From positions 1-62,900 of the forward strand of contig JAUCBJ010004355.1 in NCBI GenBank assembly GCA_032718475.1: 62,900 bases of DNA. The letters are read 5' to 3'. Shown here in pieces: positions 27,641 to 39,931 of the stretch. Within the stretch, counting starts at the first letter, position 1, and each line of letters starts with the position of its first letter. Under the pieces are notes generated by a model. It was not told the origin of the DNA. It made no database searches and was given only the letters and a program-made list of their open reading frames with translations. This DNA comes from Nemertoderma westbladi. Lineage: Eukaryota; Xenacoelomorpha; Nemertodermatida; Nemertodermatidae. The translations under genes were made by a program, and so were the position numbers.

Positions 27641-30559
27641 CTACTTACTGCGATCTCTTCACCAGCACCCATCTCTCTCCTACTTACTGCGAACTCTTTA
27701 CCAGCACCCATATCTCTCCTACTTACTGCGATCTCTTTACCAGCACCCATCTCTCTCCTACTTACTGCGATCTCTTTACCTGCATCCATCTCTCTCCTAC
27801 TTACTGCCATCTCTTTACCAGCATCCATCTCTCCCCTATTTACTGCGATCTCTTTACCAGCACCCATCTCTCTCCTACTTACTGCGATCTCTTTACCTGC
27901 ATCCATCTCTCTCCTACTTACTGCCATCTCTTTACCAGCACCCATCTCTCCCCTATTTACTGCGATCTCTTTACCAGCACCCATCTCTCTCCTACTTACT
28001 GCGATCTCTTTACCTGCATCCATCTCTCTCCTACTTACTGCCATCTCTTTACCAGCACCCATCTCTCTCCTACTTACTGCGATCTCTTTACCTGCATCCA
28101 TCTATCCTCTACTTACTGCGATCTCTTCACCAGCACCCATCTCTCTCCTACTTACTGCGATCTCTTTACCAGCACCCATCTCTCCTCTACTTACTGCGAT
28201 ATCTTTACCAGCACCCATCTCTCCTCTACTTACTGCGATCTCTTTACCAGCACCCATCTCTCTCCTACTTACTGCGATCTCTTTACCTGCATCCATCTCT
28301 CTCCTACTTACTGCGATCTCTTTACCTGCATCCATCTATCCTCTACTTACTGCGATCTCTTCACCAGCACCCATCTCTCCCCTATTTACTGCGATCTCTT
28401 TACCAGCACCCATCTCTCTCCTACTTACTGCGATCTCTTTACCTGCATCCATCTCTCTCCTACTTACTGCGATCTCTTCACCAGCACCTATCTCTCCTCT
28501 ACTTACTGCGATATCTTCACCAGCACCCATATCTCCCCTACTTACTGCCATCTCTTTACCAGCACCCATCTCTCTCCTACTTACTGCGATCTCTTTACCT
28601 GCATCCATCTATCCTCTACTTACTGCGATCTCTTCACCAGCACCCATCTCTCCCCTATTTACTGCGATCTCTTTACCAGCACCCATCTCTCTCCTACTTA
28701 CTGCGATCTCTTTACCTGCATCCATCTCTCTCCTACTCACTGAGATCTCTTTACCTGCATCCATCTATCCTCTACTTACTGCGATCTCTTCACCAGCACC
28801 CATCTCTCCCCTATTTACTGCGATCTCTTTACCAGCACCCATCTCTCCCCTACTTACTGCGATCTTTTACCAGCACCCATCTCTCTCCTACTTACTGCGA
28901 TCTCTTTACCAGCATCCATCTCTCTCCTACTTACTGCGATCTCTTTACCTGCATCCATCTATCCTCTACTTACTGCGATCTCTTCACCAGCACCCATCTC
29001 TCTCCTACTTACTGCGATCTCTTTACCAGCATCCATCTCTCCCCTACTCACTGCGATATCTTCACCAGCACCCATATCTCTCCTACTTACTGCGATCTCT
29101 TTACCAGCACCCATCTCTCCTCTACTTACTGCGATCTCTTTACCAGCACCCATCTCTCCCCTACTTACTGCGATCTCTTTACCAGCATCCATCTCTCTCC
29201 TACTTACTGCGATCTCTTTACCTGCATCCATCTATCCTCTATTCACTGCGATCTCTTTACCAGCACCCATCTCTCTCCTACTTACTGCGATCTCTTTACC
29301 TGCATCCATCTCTCTCCTACTTACTGCGATCTCTTCACCAGCACCCATCTCTCCCCTATTTACTGCGATCTCTTCACCAGCACCCATCTCTCCCCTATTT
29401 ACTGCGATCTCTTTACCAGCATCCATCTCTCTCCTACTTACTGCGATCTCTTTACCTGCATCCATCTATCCTCTACTTACTGCGATCTCTTTACCAGCAT
29501 CCATATCTCCTCTACTTAATGCGATCTCTTTATCAGCACCCATCTCTCCCCTACTTACTGCAATCTCTTTACCAGCATCCATCTCTCTCCTACTTACTGC
29601 GATCTCTTTACCTGCATCCATCTATCCTCTACTTACTGCGATCTCTTTACCAGCATCCATCTCTCTCCTACTTACTGCGATCTCTTTACCAGCATCCATC
29701 TCTCTCCTACTTACTGAGATCTCTTTACCAGCATCCATCTCTCTCCTACTTACTGCGATCTCTTTACCAGCATCCATCTCTCTCCTACTTACTGAGATCT
29801 CTTTACCAGCATCCATCTCTCTCCTACTTACTGCGATCTCTTTACCAGCATCCATCTCTCTCCTACTTACTGAGATCTCTTTACCAGCATCCATCTCTCT
29901 CCTACTTACTGCGATCTCTTTACCTGCATCCATCTCTCCTCTACTTAATGCGATCTCTTTATCAGCACCCATCTCTCCCCTACTTACTGCGATCTCTTTA
30001 CCAGCATCAATCTCTCTCCTACTTACTGCGATCTCTTTACCTGCATCCATCTATCCTCTACTTACTGCGATCTCTTTACCAGCATCCATCTCTCTCCTAC
30101 TTACTGCGATCTCTTTACCAGCATCCATCTCTCTCCTACTTACTGAGATCTCTTTACCAGCATCCATCTCTCTCCTACTTACTGCGATCTCTTTACCTGC
30201 ATCCATCTCTCCTCTACTTAATGCGATCTCTTTATCAGCACCCATCTCTCCCCTACTTACTGCGATCTCTTTACCAGCATCCATCTCTCTCCTACTTACT
30301 GCGATCTCTTTACCTGCATCCATCTATCCTCTACTTACTGCGATCTCTTTACCAGCACCCATCTCTCTCCTACTTACTGCGATCTCTTCACCAGCACCCA
30401 TCTCTCCCCTACTTACTGCATCTCTTTACCAGCACCCATCTCTCTCCTACTTACTGCGATCTCTTTACCTGCATCCATCTATCCTCTACTTACTGCGATC
30501 TCTTTACCAGCATCCATCTCTCTCCTACTTACTGCGATCTCTTTACCAGCATCCATCTC

Positions 30560-33500
30560 TCTCCTACTTACTGAGATCTCTTTACCAGCATCCATCTCTC
30601 TCCTACTTACTGAGATCTCTTTACCAGCATCCATCTCTCTCCTACTTACTGCGATCTCTTTACCTGCATCCATCTCTCCTCTACTTAATGCGATCTCTTT
30701 ATCAGCACCCATCTCTCCCCTATTTACTGCGATCTCTTCACCAGCACCCATCTCTCCCCTATTTACTGCGATCTCTTTACCAGCATCCATCTCTCTCCTA
30801 CTTACTGCGATCTCTTTACCTGCATCCATCTCTCCTCTACTTACTGCCATCTCTTTACCAGCATCCATATCTCTCCTACTTACTGAGATCTCTTTACCAG
30901 CACCCATCTCTCATCTACTCACTGCAATCTCTTCACCAGCACCTATCTCTCTCCTACTTACTGCGATCTCTTTACCAGCATCCATCTCTCTCCTACTTAC
31001 TGCGATCTCTTTACCTGCATCCATCTCTCCTCTACTTACTACGACCTCTTTACCAGCACCCATATCTCCCCTACTTACTGCGATCTCTTTACCAGCATCC
31101 ATCTCTCCTCTACTTACTGCGATCTTTTTACCAGCATCCATCTCTCTCCTACTTACTGCGATCTCTTTATCAGCACCCATCTCTCTCCTACTTACTGCGA
31201 TCTCTTTACCTGCATCCATCTATCCTCTACTTACTGCGATCTCTTTACCAGCACCCATCTCTCTCCTACTTACTGCGATCTCTTTACCAGCATCCATCTC
31301 TCTCCTACTTACTGCGATCTCTTTACCTGCATCCATCTATCCTCTACTTACTGCGATCTCTTTACCAGCATCCATCTCTCTCCTACTTACTGCGATCTCT
31401 TTACCAGCATCCATCTCTCTCCTACTTACTGAGATCTCTTTACCAGCATCCATCTCTCTCCTACTTACTGCGATCTCTTTACCTGCATCCATCTCTCCTC
31501 TACTTAATGCGATCTCTTTATCAGCACCCATATCTCCCCTACTTACTGCGATCTCTTTACCAGCATCCATCTCTCCTCTACTTACTGCGATCTCTTTACC
31601 AGCATCCATCTCTCCTCTACTTACTGCGATCTCTTTACCAGCACCCATCTCTCTCCTTCTTACTGCGATCTCTTCACCAGCACCCATCTCTCCCCTACTT
31701 ACTGCGATCTCTTTACCAGCACCCATCTCCCTCCTACTCACTGCGATCTCTTTACCAGCATCCATCTCTCTCCTACTTACTGCGATCTCTTTACCTGCAT
31801 CCATCTCTCCTCTACTTAATGCGATCTCTTTATCAGCACCCATATCTCCCCTACTTACTGCGATCTCTTTACCAGCATCCATCTCTCCTCTACTTACTGC
31901 GATCTCTTTACCAGCACCCATCTCTCCTCTACTTACTGCGATCTCTTTACCAGCATCCATCTCTCTCCTACTTACTGCGATCTCTTTACCTGCATCCATC
32001 TCTCCTCTACTTACTGCGATCTCTTTACCAGCATCCATCTCTCTCCTACTTACTGCGATCTCTTTACCTGCATCCATCTCTCCTCTACTTAATGCGATCT
32101 CTTTATCAGCACCCATATCTCCCCTACTTACTGCGATCTCTTTACCAGCATCCATCTCTCCTCTACTTACTGCGATCTCTTTACCAGCACCCATCTCCCT
32201 CCTACTTACTGCCATCTCTTTACCAGCACCCATCTCTCCTCTACTTACTGCGATCTCTTTACCAGCATCCATCTCTCTCCTACTTACTGCGATCTCTTTA
32301 CCTGCATCCATCTCTCCTCTACTTAATGCGATCTCTTTATCAGCACCCATATCTCCCCTACTTACTGCGATCTCTTTACCAGCATCCATCTCTCCTCTAC
32401 TTACTGCGATCTCTTTACCAGCATCCATCTCTCTCCTACTTACTGCGATCTCTTTATCAGCACCCATCTCTCTCCTACTCACTGCGATCTCTTTACCAGC
32501 ACCCATCTCTCTCCTACTCACTGCGATCTCTTTACCAGCACCCATCTCTCTCCTACTCACTGCGATCTCTTTACCAGCACCCATCTCTCCTCTACTTACT
32601 GCGATCTCTTTACCAGCACCCATATCTCCCCTACTTACTGCGATCTCTTTACCAGCATCCATCTCTCTCCTACTTACTGCGATCTCTTTACCTGCACCCA
32701 TCTCTCCCCTACTTACTGCCATCTCTTTACCAGCACCCATCTCTCTCCTACTCACTGCGATCTCTTTACCAGCACCCATCTCTCTCCTACTCACTGCGAT
32801 CTCTTTACCAGCACCCATCTCTCTCCTACTCACTGCGATCTCTTTACCAGCACCCATCTCTCTCTATCTCCTACTTACTGCGATCTCTTTACCTGCATCC
32901 ATCTCTCCTCTACTTACTGCGACCTCTTTACCAGCACCCATCTCTCTCCTACTCACTGCGATCTCTTTACCAGCACCATCTCTCCTCTACTTAATGCGAT
33001 CTCTTTATCAGCACCCATATCTCCCCTACTTACTGCGATCTCTTTACCAGCACCCATCTCTCCCCTACTTACTGCCATCTCTTTACCAGCATCCATCTCT
33101 CCTCTACTTAGTGCGACCTCTTTACCAGCACCCATCTCTCCCCTACTTACTGCCATCTCTTTACCAGCACCCATCTCTCTCCTACTCACTGCGATCTCTT
33201 TACCAGCACCCATCTCTCTCCTACTTACTGCCATCTCTTTACCAGCACCCATCTCTCTCCTACTCACTGCGATCTCTTTACCAGCACCCATCTCTCTCCT
33301 ACTTACTGCCATCTCTTTACCTGCACCCATCTCTCCCCTACTTACTGCCATCTCTTTACCAGCACCCATCTCTCTCCTACTCACTGCGATCTCTTTACCA
33401 GCACCCATCTCTCTCCTACTTACTGAGATCTCTTTACCAGCACCCATCTCTCCCCTACTTACTGCGATCTCTTTACCAGCACCCATCTCTCCCCTACTTA

Positions 33501-36500
33501 CTGCCATCTCTTTACCAGCATCCATCTCTCCTCTACTTAGTGCGACCTCTTTACCAGCACCCATCTCTCCCCTACTTACTGAGATCTCTTTACCAGCACC
33601 CATCTCTCCCCTACTTACTGCGATCTCTTTACCAGCACCCATCTCTCTCCTACTTACTGCGATCTATTTACCAGCACCCATATCTCACCTACTCACTGCG
33701 ATCTCTTTACCTGCATCCATCTCTCTCCTACTCACTGCGATCTCTTTACCTGCATCCATCTCTCCCCTACTTACTGCGATCTCTTTACCAGCACCCATCT
33801 CTCCTCTACTTAATGCGATCTCTTTATCAGCACCCATATCTCCCCTACTTACTGCGATCTCTTTACCAGCACCCATCTCCCTCCTACTTACTGAGATCTC
33901 TTTACCAGCATCCATCTCTCTCCTACTCACTGCGATCTCTTTACCTGCACCCATCTCTCTCCTACTTACTGCGATCTCTTCATCAGCACCCATCTCTCCT
34001 CTACTTACTGCGACCTCTTTATCAGCACCCATCTCTCTCCTACTTACTGCGATCTCTTTACCTGCATCCATCTATCCTCTACTTACTGCGATCTCTTTAC
34101 CAGCATCCATCTCTCCTCTACTTAATGCGATCTCTTTATCAGCACCCATCTCCCTCCTACTTACTGAGATCTCTTTACCAGCACCCATCTCCCTCCTACT
34201 TACTGAGATCTCTTTACCAGCACCCATCTCTCTCCTACTTACTGAGATCTCTTTACCAGCATCCATCTCTCTCCTACTTACTGAGATCTCTTTACCAGCA
34301 TCCATCTCTCTCCTACTTACTGAGATCTCTTTACCAGCATCCATCTCTCTCCTACTTACTGCGATCTCTTTACCTGCATCCATCTCTCCTCTACTTAATG
34401 CGATCTCTTTATCAGCACCCATCTCTCCCCTATTTACTGCGATCTCTTCACCAGCACCCATCTCTCCCCTATTTACTGCGATCTCTTTACCAGCATCCAT
34501 CTCTCTCCTACTTACTGCGATCTCTTTACCTGCATCCATCTCTCCTCTACTTACTGCCATCTCTTTACCAGCATCCATATCTCTCCTACTTACTGAGATC
34601 TCTTTACCAGCACCCATCTCTCATCTACTCACTGCAATCTCTTCACCAGCACCTATCTCTCTCCTACTTACTGCGATCTCTTTACCAGCATCCATCTCTC
34701 TCCTACTTACTGCGATCTCTTTACCTGCATCCATCTCTCCTCTACTTACTACGACCTCTTTACCAGCACCCATATCTCCCCTACTTACTGCGATCTCTTT
34801 ACCAGCATCCATCTCTCCTCTACTTACTGCGATCTTTTTACCAGCATCCATCTCTCTCCTACTTACTGCGATCTCTTTATCAGCACCCATCTCTCTCCTA
34901 CTTACTGCGATCTCTTTACCTGCATCCATCTATCCTCTACTTACTGCGATCTCTTTACCAGCACCCATCTCTCTCCTACTTACTGCGATCTCTTTACCAG
35001 CATCCATCTCTCTCCTACTTACTGCGATCTCTTTACCTGCATCCATCTATCCTCTACTTACTGCGATCTCTTTACCAGCATCCATCTCTCTCCTACTTAC
35101 TGCGATCTCTTTACCAGCATCCATCTCTCTCCTACTTACTGAGATCTCTTTACCAGCATCCATCTCTCTCCTACTTACTGCGATCTCTTTACCTGCATCC
35201 ATCTCTCCTCTACTTAATGCGATCTCTTTATCAGCACCCATATCTCCCCTACTTACTGCGATCTCTTTACCAGCATCCATCTCTCCTCTACTTACTGCGA
35301 TCTCTTTACCAGCATCCATCTCTCCTCTACTTACTGCGATCTCTTTACCAGCACCCATCTCTCTCCTACTTACTGCGATCTCTTCACCAGCACCCATCTC
35401 TCCCCTACTTACTGCGATCTCTTTACCAGCACCCATCTCCCTCCTACTCACTGCGATCTCTTTACCAGCATCCATCTCTCTCCTACTTACTGCGATCTCT
35501 TTACCTGCATCCATCTCTCCTCTACTTAATGCGATCTCTTTATCAGCACCCATATCTCCCCTACTTACTGCGATCTCTTTACCAGCATCCATCTCTCCTC
35601 TACTTACTGCGATCTCTTTACCAGCACCCATCTCTCCTCTACTTACTGCGATCTCTTTACCAGCATCCATCTCTCTCCTACTTACTGCGATCTCTTTACC
35701 TGCATCCATCTCTCCTCTACTTACTGCGATCTCTTTACCAGCATCCATCTCTCTCCTACTTACTGCGATCTCTTTACCTGCATCCATCTCTCCTCTACTT
35801 AATGCGATCTCTTTATCAGCACCCATATCTCCCCTACTTACTGCGATCTCTTTACCAGCATCCATCTCTCCTCTACTTACTGCGATCTCTTTACCAGCAC
35901 CCATCTCCCTCCTACTTACTGCCATCTCTTTACCAGCACCCATCTCTCCTCTACTTACTGCGATCTCTTTACCAGCATCCATCTCTCTCCTACTTACTGC
36001 GATCTCTTTACCTGCATCCATCTCTCCTCTACTTAATGCGATCTCTTTATCAGCACCCATATCTCCCCTACTTACTGCGATCTCTTTACCAGCATCCATC
36101 TCTCCTCTACTTACTGCGATCTCTTTACCAGCATCCATCTCTCTCCTACTTACTGCGATCTCTTTATCAGCACCCATCTCTCTCCTACTCACTGCGATCT
36201 CTTTACCAGCACCCATCTCTCTCCTACTCACTGCGATCTCTTTACCAGCACCCATCTCTCTCCTACTCACTGCGATCTCTTTACCAGCACCCATCTCTCC
36301 TCTACTTACTGCGATCTCTTTACCAGCACCCATATCTCCCCTACTTACTGCGATCTCTTTACCAGCATCCATCTCTCTCCTACTTACTGCGATCTCTTTA
36401 CCTGCACCCATCTCTCCCCTACTTACTGCCATCTCTTTACCAGCACCCATCTCTCTCCTACTCACTGCGATCTCTTTACCAGCACCCATCTCTCTCCTAC

Positions 36501-37980
36501 TCACTGCGATCTCTTTACCAGCACCCATCTCTCTCCTACTCACTGCGATCTCTTTACCAGCACCCATCTCTCTCTATCTCCTACTTACTGCGATCTCTTT
36601 ACCTGCATCCATCTCTCCTCTACTTACTGCGACCTCTTTACCAGCACCCATCTCTCTCCTACTCACTGCGATCTCTTTACCAGCACCATCTCTCCTCTAC
36701 TTAATGCGATCTCTTTATCAGCACCCATATCTCCCCTACTTACTGCGATCTCTTTACCAGCACCCATCTCTCCCCTACTTACTGCCATCTCTTTACCAGC
36801 ATCCATCTCTCCTCTACTTAGTGCGACCTCTTTACCAGCACCCATCTCTCCCCTACTTACTGCCATCTCTTTACCAGCACCCATCTCTCTCCTACTCACT
36901 GCGATCTCTTTACCAGCACCCATCTCTCTCCTACTTACTGCCATCTCTTTACCAGCACCCATCTCTCTCCTACTCACTGCGATCTCTTTACCAGCACCCA
37001 TCTCTCTCCTACTTACTGCCATCTCTTTACCTGCACCCATCTCTCCCCTACTTACTGCCATCTCTTTACCAGCACCCATCTCTCTCCTACTCACTGCGAT
37101 CTCTTTACCAGCACCCATCTCTCTCCTACTTACTGAGATCTCTTTACCAGCACCCATCTCTCCCCTACTTACTGCGATCTCTTTACCAGCACCCATCTCT
37201 CCCCTACTTACTGCCATCTCTTTACCAGCATCCATCTCTCCTCTACTTAGTGCGACCTCTTTACCAGCACCCATCTCTCCCCTACTTACTGAGATCTCTT
37301 TACCAGCACCCATCTCTCCCCTACTTACTGCGATCTCTTTACCAGCACCCATCTCTCTCCTACTTACTGCGATCTATTTACCAGCACCCATATCTCACCT
37401 ACTCACTGCGATCTCTTTACCTGCATCCATCTCTCTCCTACTCACTGCGATCTCTTTACCTGCATCCATCTCTCCCCTACTTACTGCGATCTCTTTACCA
37501 GCACCCATCTCTCCTCTACTTAATGCGATCTCTTTATCAGCACCCATATCTCCCCTACTTACTGCGATCTCTTTACCAGCACCCATCTCCCTCCTACTTA
37601 CTGAGATCTCTTTACCAGCATCCATCTCTCTCCTACTCACTGCGATCTCTTTACCTGCACCCATCTCTCTCCTACTTACTGCGATCTCTTCATCAGCACC
37701 CATCTCTCCTCTACTTACTGCGACCTCTTTATCAGCACCCATCTCTCTCCTACTTACTGCGATCTCTTTACCTGCATCCATCTATCCTCTACTTACTGCG
37801 ATCTCTTTACCAGCATCCATCTCTCCTCTACTTAATGCGATCTCTTTATCAGCACCCATCTCCCTCCTACTTACTGAGATCTCTTTACCAGCACCCATCT
37901 CCCTCCTACTTACTGAGATCTCTTTACCAGCACCCATCTCCCTCCTACTTACTGAGATCTCTTTACCAGCACCCATCTCT
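30560..37980. repeat. 3,710-bp near-identical tandem duplication
   Basis: Left copy about 30560-34270, right copy about 34270-37980. Landmarks at 30911, 31337, 32953 and 33685 recur at 34621, 35047, 36663 and 37395, all exactly 3,710 bp apart. Over the longest shared - strand frames (506, 229 and 128 codons) I see one difference, T at 31658 against A at 35368. The event is very recent, or an assembly artefact. Confidence 0.9.
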
Positions 37981-39560
37981 CTCCTACTTACTGCGATCTC
38001 TTTACCAGCACCCATCTCTCTCCTACTTACTGCGACCTCTTTACCAGCACCCATCTCTCCTCTACTTACTGCGACCTCTTTACCAGCACCCATCTCTCCT
38101 CTACTTACTGCGATCTCTTCACCAGCACCCATCTCTCCTCTACTTACTGCGATCTCTTTACCAGCATCCATCTCTCTCCTACTTACTGCGATCTCTTTAC
38201 CAGCACCCATCTCTCTCCTACTTACTGCGACCTCTTTACCAGCACCCATCTCTCCTCTACTTACTGCGACCTCTTTACCAGCACCCATCTCTCCTCTACT
38301 TACTGCGATCTCTTCACCAGCACCCATCTCCCCTCTACTTACTGCGATCTCTTTACCAGCATCCATCTCTCTCCTACTTACTGCGATCTCTTTACCAGCA
38401 TCCATCTCTCTCCTACTTACTGCGATCTCTTTACCTGCATCCATATCTCCCCTACTTACTGCGATCTCTTTACCAGCATCCATATCTCTCCTACTTACTG
38501 CGATATCTTTACCAGCATCCATCTCTCCTCTACTTACTGCGATCTCTTTACCAGCACCCATCTCTCCTCTATTTACTGCGATCTCTTTACCAGCACCCAT
38601 CTCTCCTCTACTTACTGCCATCTCTTTACCAGCATCCATATCTCTCCTACTTACTGCGATCTCTTCACCAGCACCCATCTCTCCTCTACTTACTGCGATC
38701 TCTTTACCAGCACCCATCTCTCCTCTATTTACTGCGATCTCTTTACCAGCACCCATCTCTCCCCTACTTACTGCCATCTCTTTACCAGCATCCATATCTC
38801 TCCTACTTACTGCGATCTCTTTACCAGCATCCATCTCTCTCCTACTTACTGAGATCTCTTTACCAGTACCCATCTCTCTCCTACTTACTGCGATCTCTTT
38901 ACCAGTACCCTTCTCTCTCCTACTTACTGCGATCTCTTTACCTGCATCCATCTCTCCTCTACTTAATGCGATCTCTTTACCAGCACCCATCTCTCCTCTA
39001 TTCACTGCGATCTCTTTACCAGCATCCATATCTCTCCTACTTACTGAGATCTCTTTACCAGCACCCATCTCTCTCCTACTTACTGCCTACTGCGATCTCT
39101 TTATCAGCACCCATCTCTCTCCTACTTACTGCCTACTGCGATCTCTTTATCAGCACCCATCTCTCCCCTATTCACTGCGATCTCTTTACCAGCATCCATA
39201 TCTCTCCTACTTACTGAGATCTCTTTACCAGCACCCATCTCTCCCCTACTTACTGAGATCTCTTTACCAGCACCCATCTCTCTCCTACTTACTGCCTACT
39301 GCGATCTCTTTATCAGCACCCATCTCTCCCCTATTCACTGCGATCTCTTTACCAGCATCCATATCTCTCCTACTTACTGAGATCTCTTTACCAGCACCCA
39401 TCTCTCCCCTACTTACTGAGATCTCTTTACCAGCACCCATCTATCCCCTACTTACTGCGATCTCTTTACCAGCATCCATCTCTCCCCTACTTACTGCGAT
39501 CTCTTTACCTGCATCCATCTCTCTCATACTTACTGCGATCTCTTTGCCAGCACCCGTCTC

Positions 39561-39931
39561 TCATCCGTTGTATAATCTAACGCCCCAATCGCCCCTGCGC
39601 CCCGAGTTGGCATAAACCCGATTATGGCCATCAACGCTGTCCGGATACTCCATGAAGGCAGCCACGTCTCCGGATGGTGTCCTGAAATCAACCAGATTTT
39701 AGATATGAAACGTAACCAACCCATGGGGAATTTCCACAATCAACGCTATCACGTTTTAAAATAAACTATGTTTTCGTTTCGTACTGTACGTTTATCGGGA
39801 TTACGTGTAAAACCTAAACGGGCATTGCAATAGAACACAAAACGTGGCGTTGAATGTCGGTGCCGGTGCATGGAAGTATTTAATGGAAGTAGCAGCCAGC
39901 TTCTAAGACCATCTAAGATCCTATAAGACTG
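39561..39931. other. Unique spacer between the two satellites
   Basis: This is non-repetitive sequence of ordinary composition. A + strand frame at 39576-39764 is open for 62 codons after an upstream stop, with an internal ATG. It translates to residues such as INPIMAINAVRILHEG and ends at TAA. The amino-acid composition looks protein-like, but I recognise no family and see no splice sites I would trust. It may be a decayed exon or a transposon remnant. Confidence 0.4.

Larger units (their letters stand above)
601..39560. repeat. 39-bp minisatellite, about 1,000 units
   Basis: Units of 39 bp run head to tail for 39 kb. On the + strand a unit reads GATCTCTTTACCAGCACCC, then ATCTCTCTCC, then TACTTACTGC. 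Common variants are CACCC/CATCC, CTCTCCT/CTCCCCT/CTCCTCT, GCGAT/GCCAT/GAGAT, a +2-bp form (CTCTCCTCTCTACTCACTG) and an 8-bp insertion repeating GCACCCAT. The unit has no stop codon in three + frames and one - frame. This creates open frames of up to about 1,900 codons that read as 13-residue repeats, for example GAGKEIAVSR on the - strand. The commonest variants are nonsynonymous in that - frame (G/D, G/R, K/E), and 1-2 bp indels shift the frame repeatedly. I therefore call the whole array non-coding. Long-range duplications within it are listed separately. Confidence 0.97.

Noticed and set aside
31337-32857. - strand 506-codon frame with GAGKEIAVSR repeats, each with its own Met
   Set aside because: Same satellite read in its only open reverse frame. 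Similar frames recur every few hundred bases with no promoter or conserved ends.
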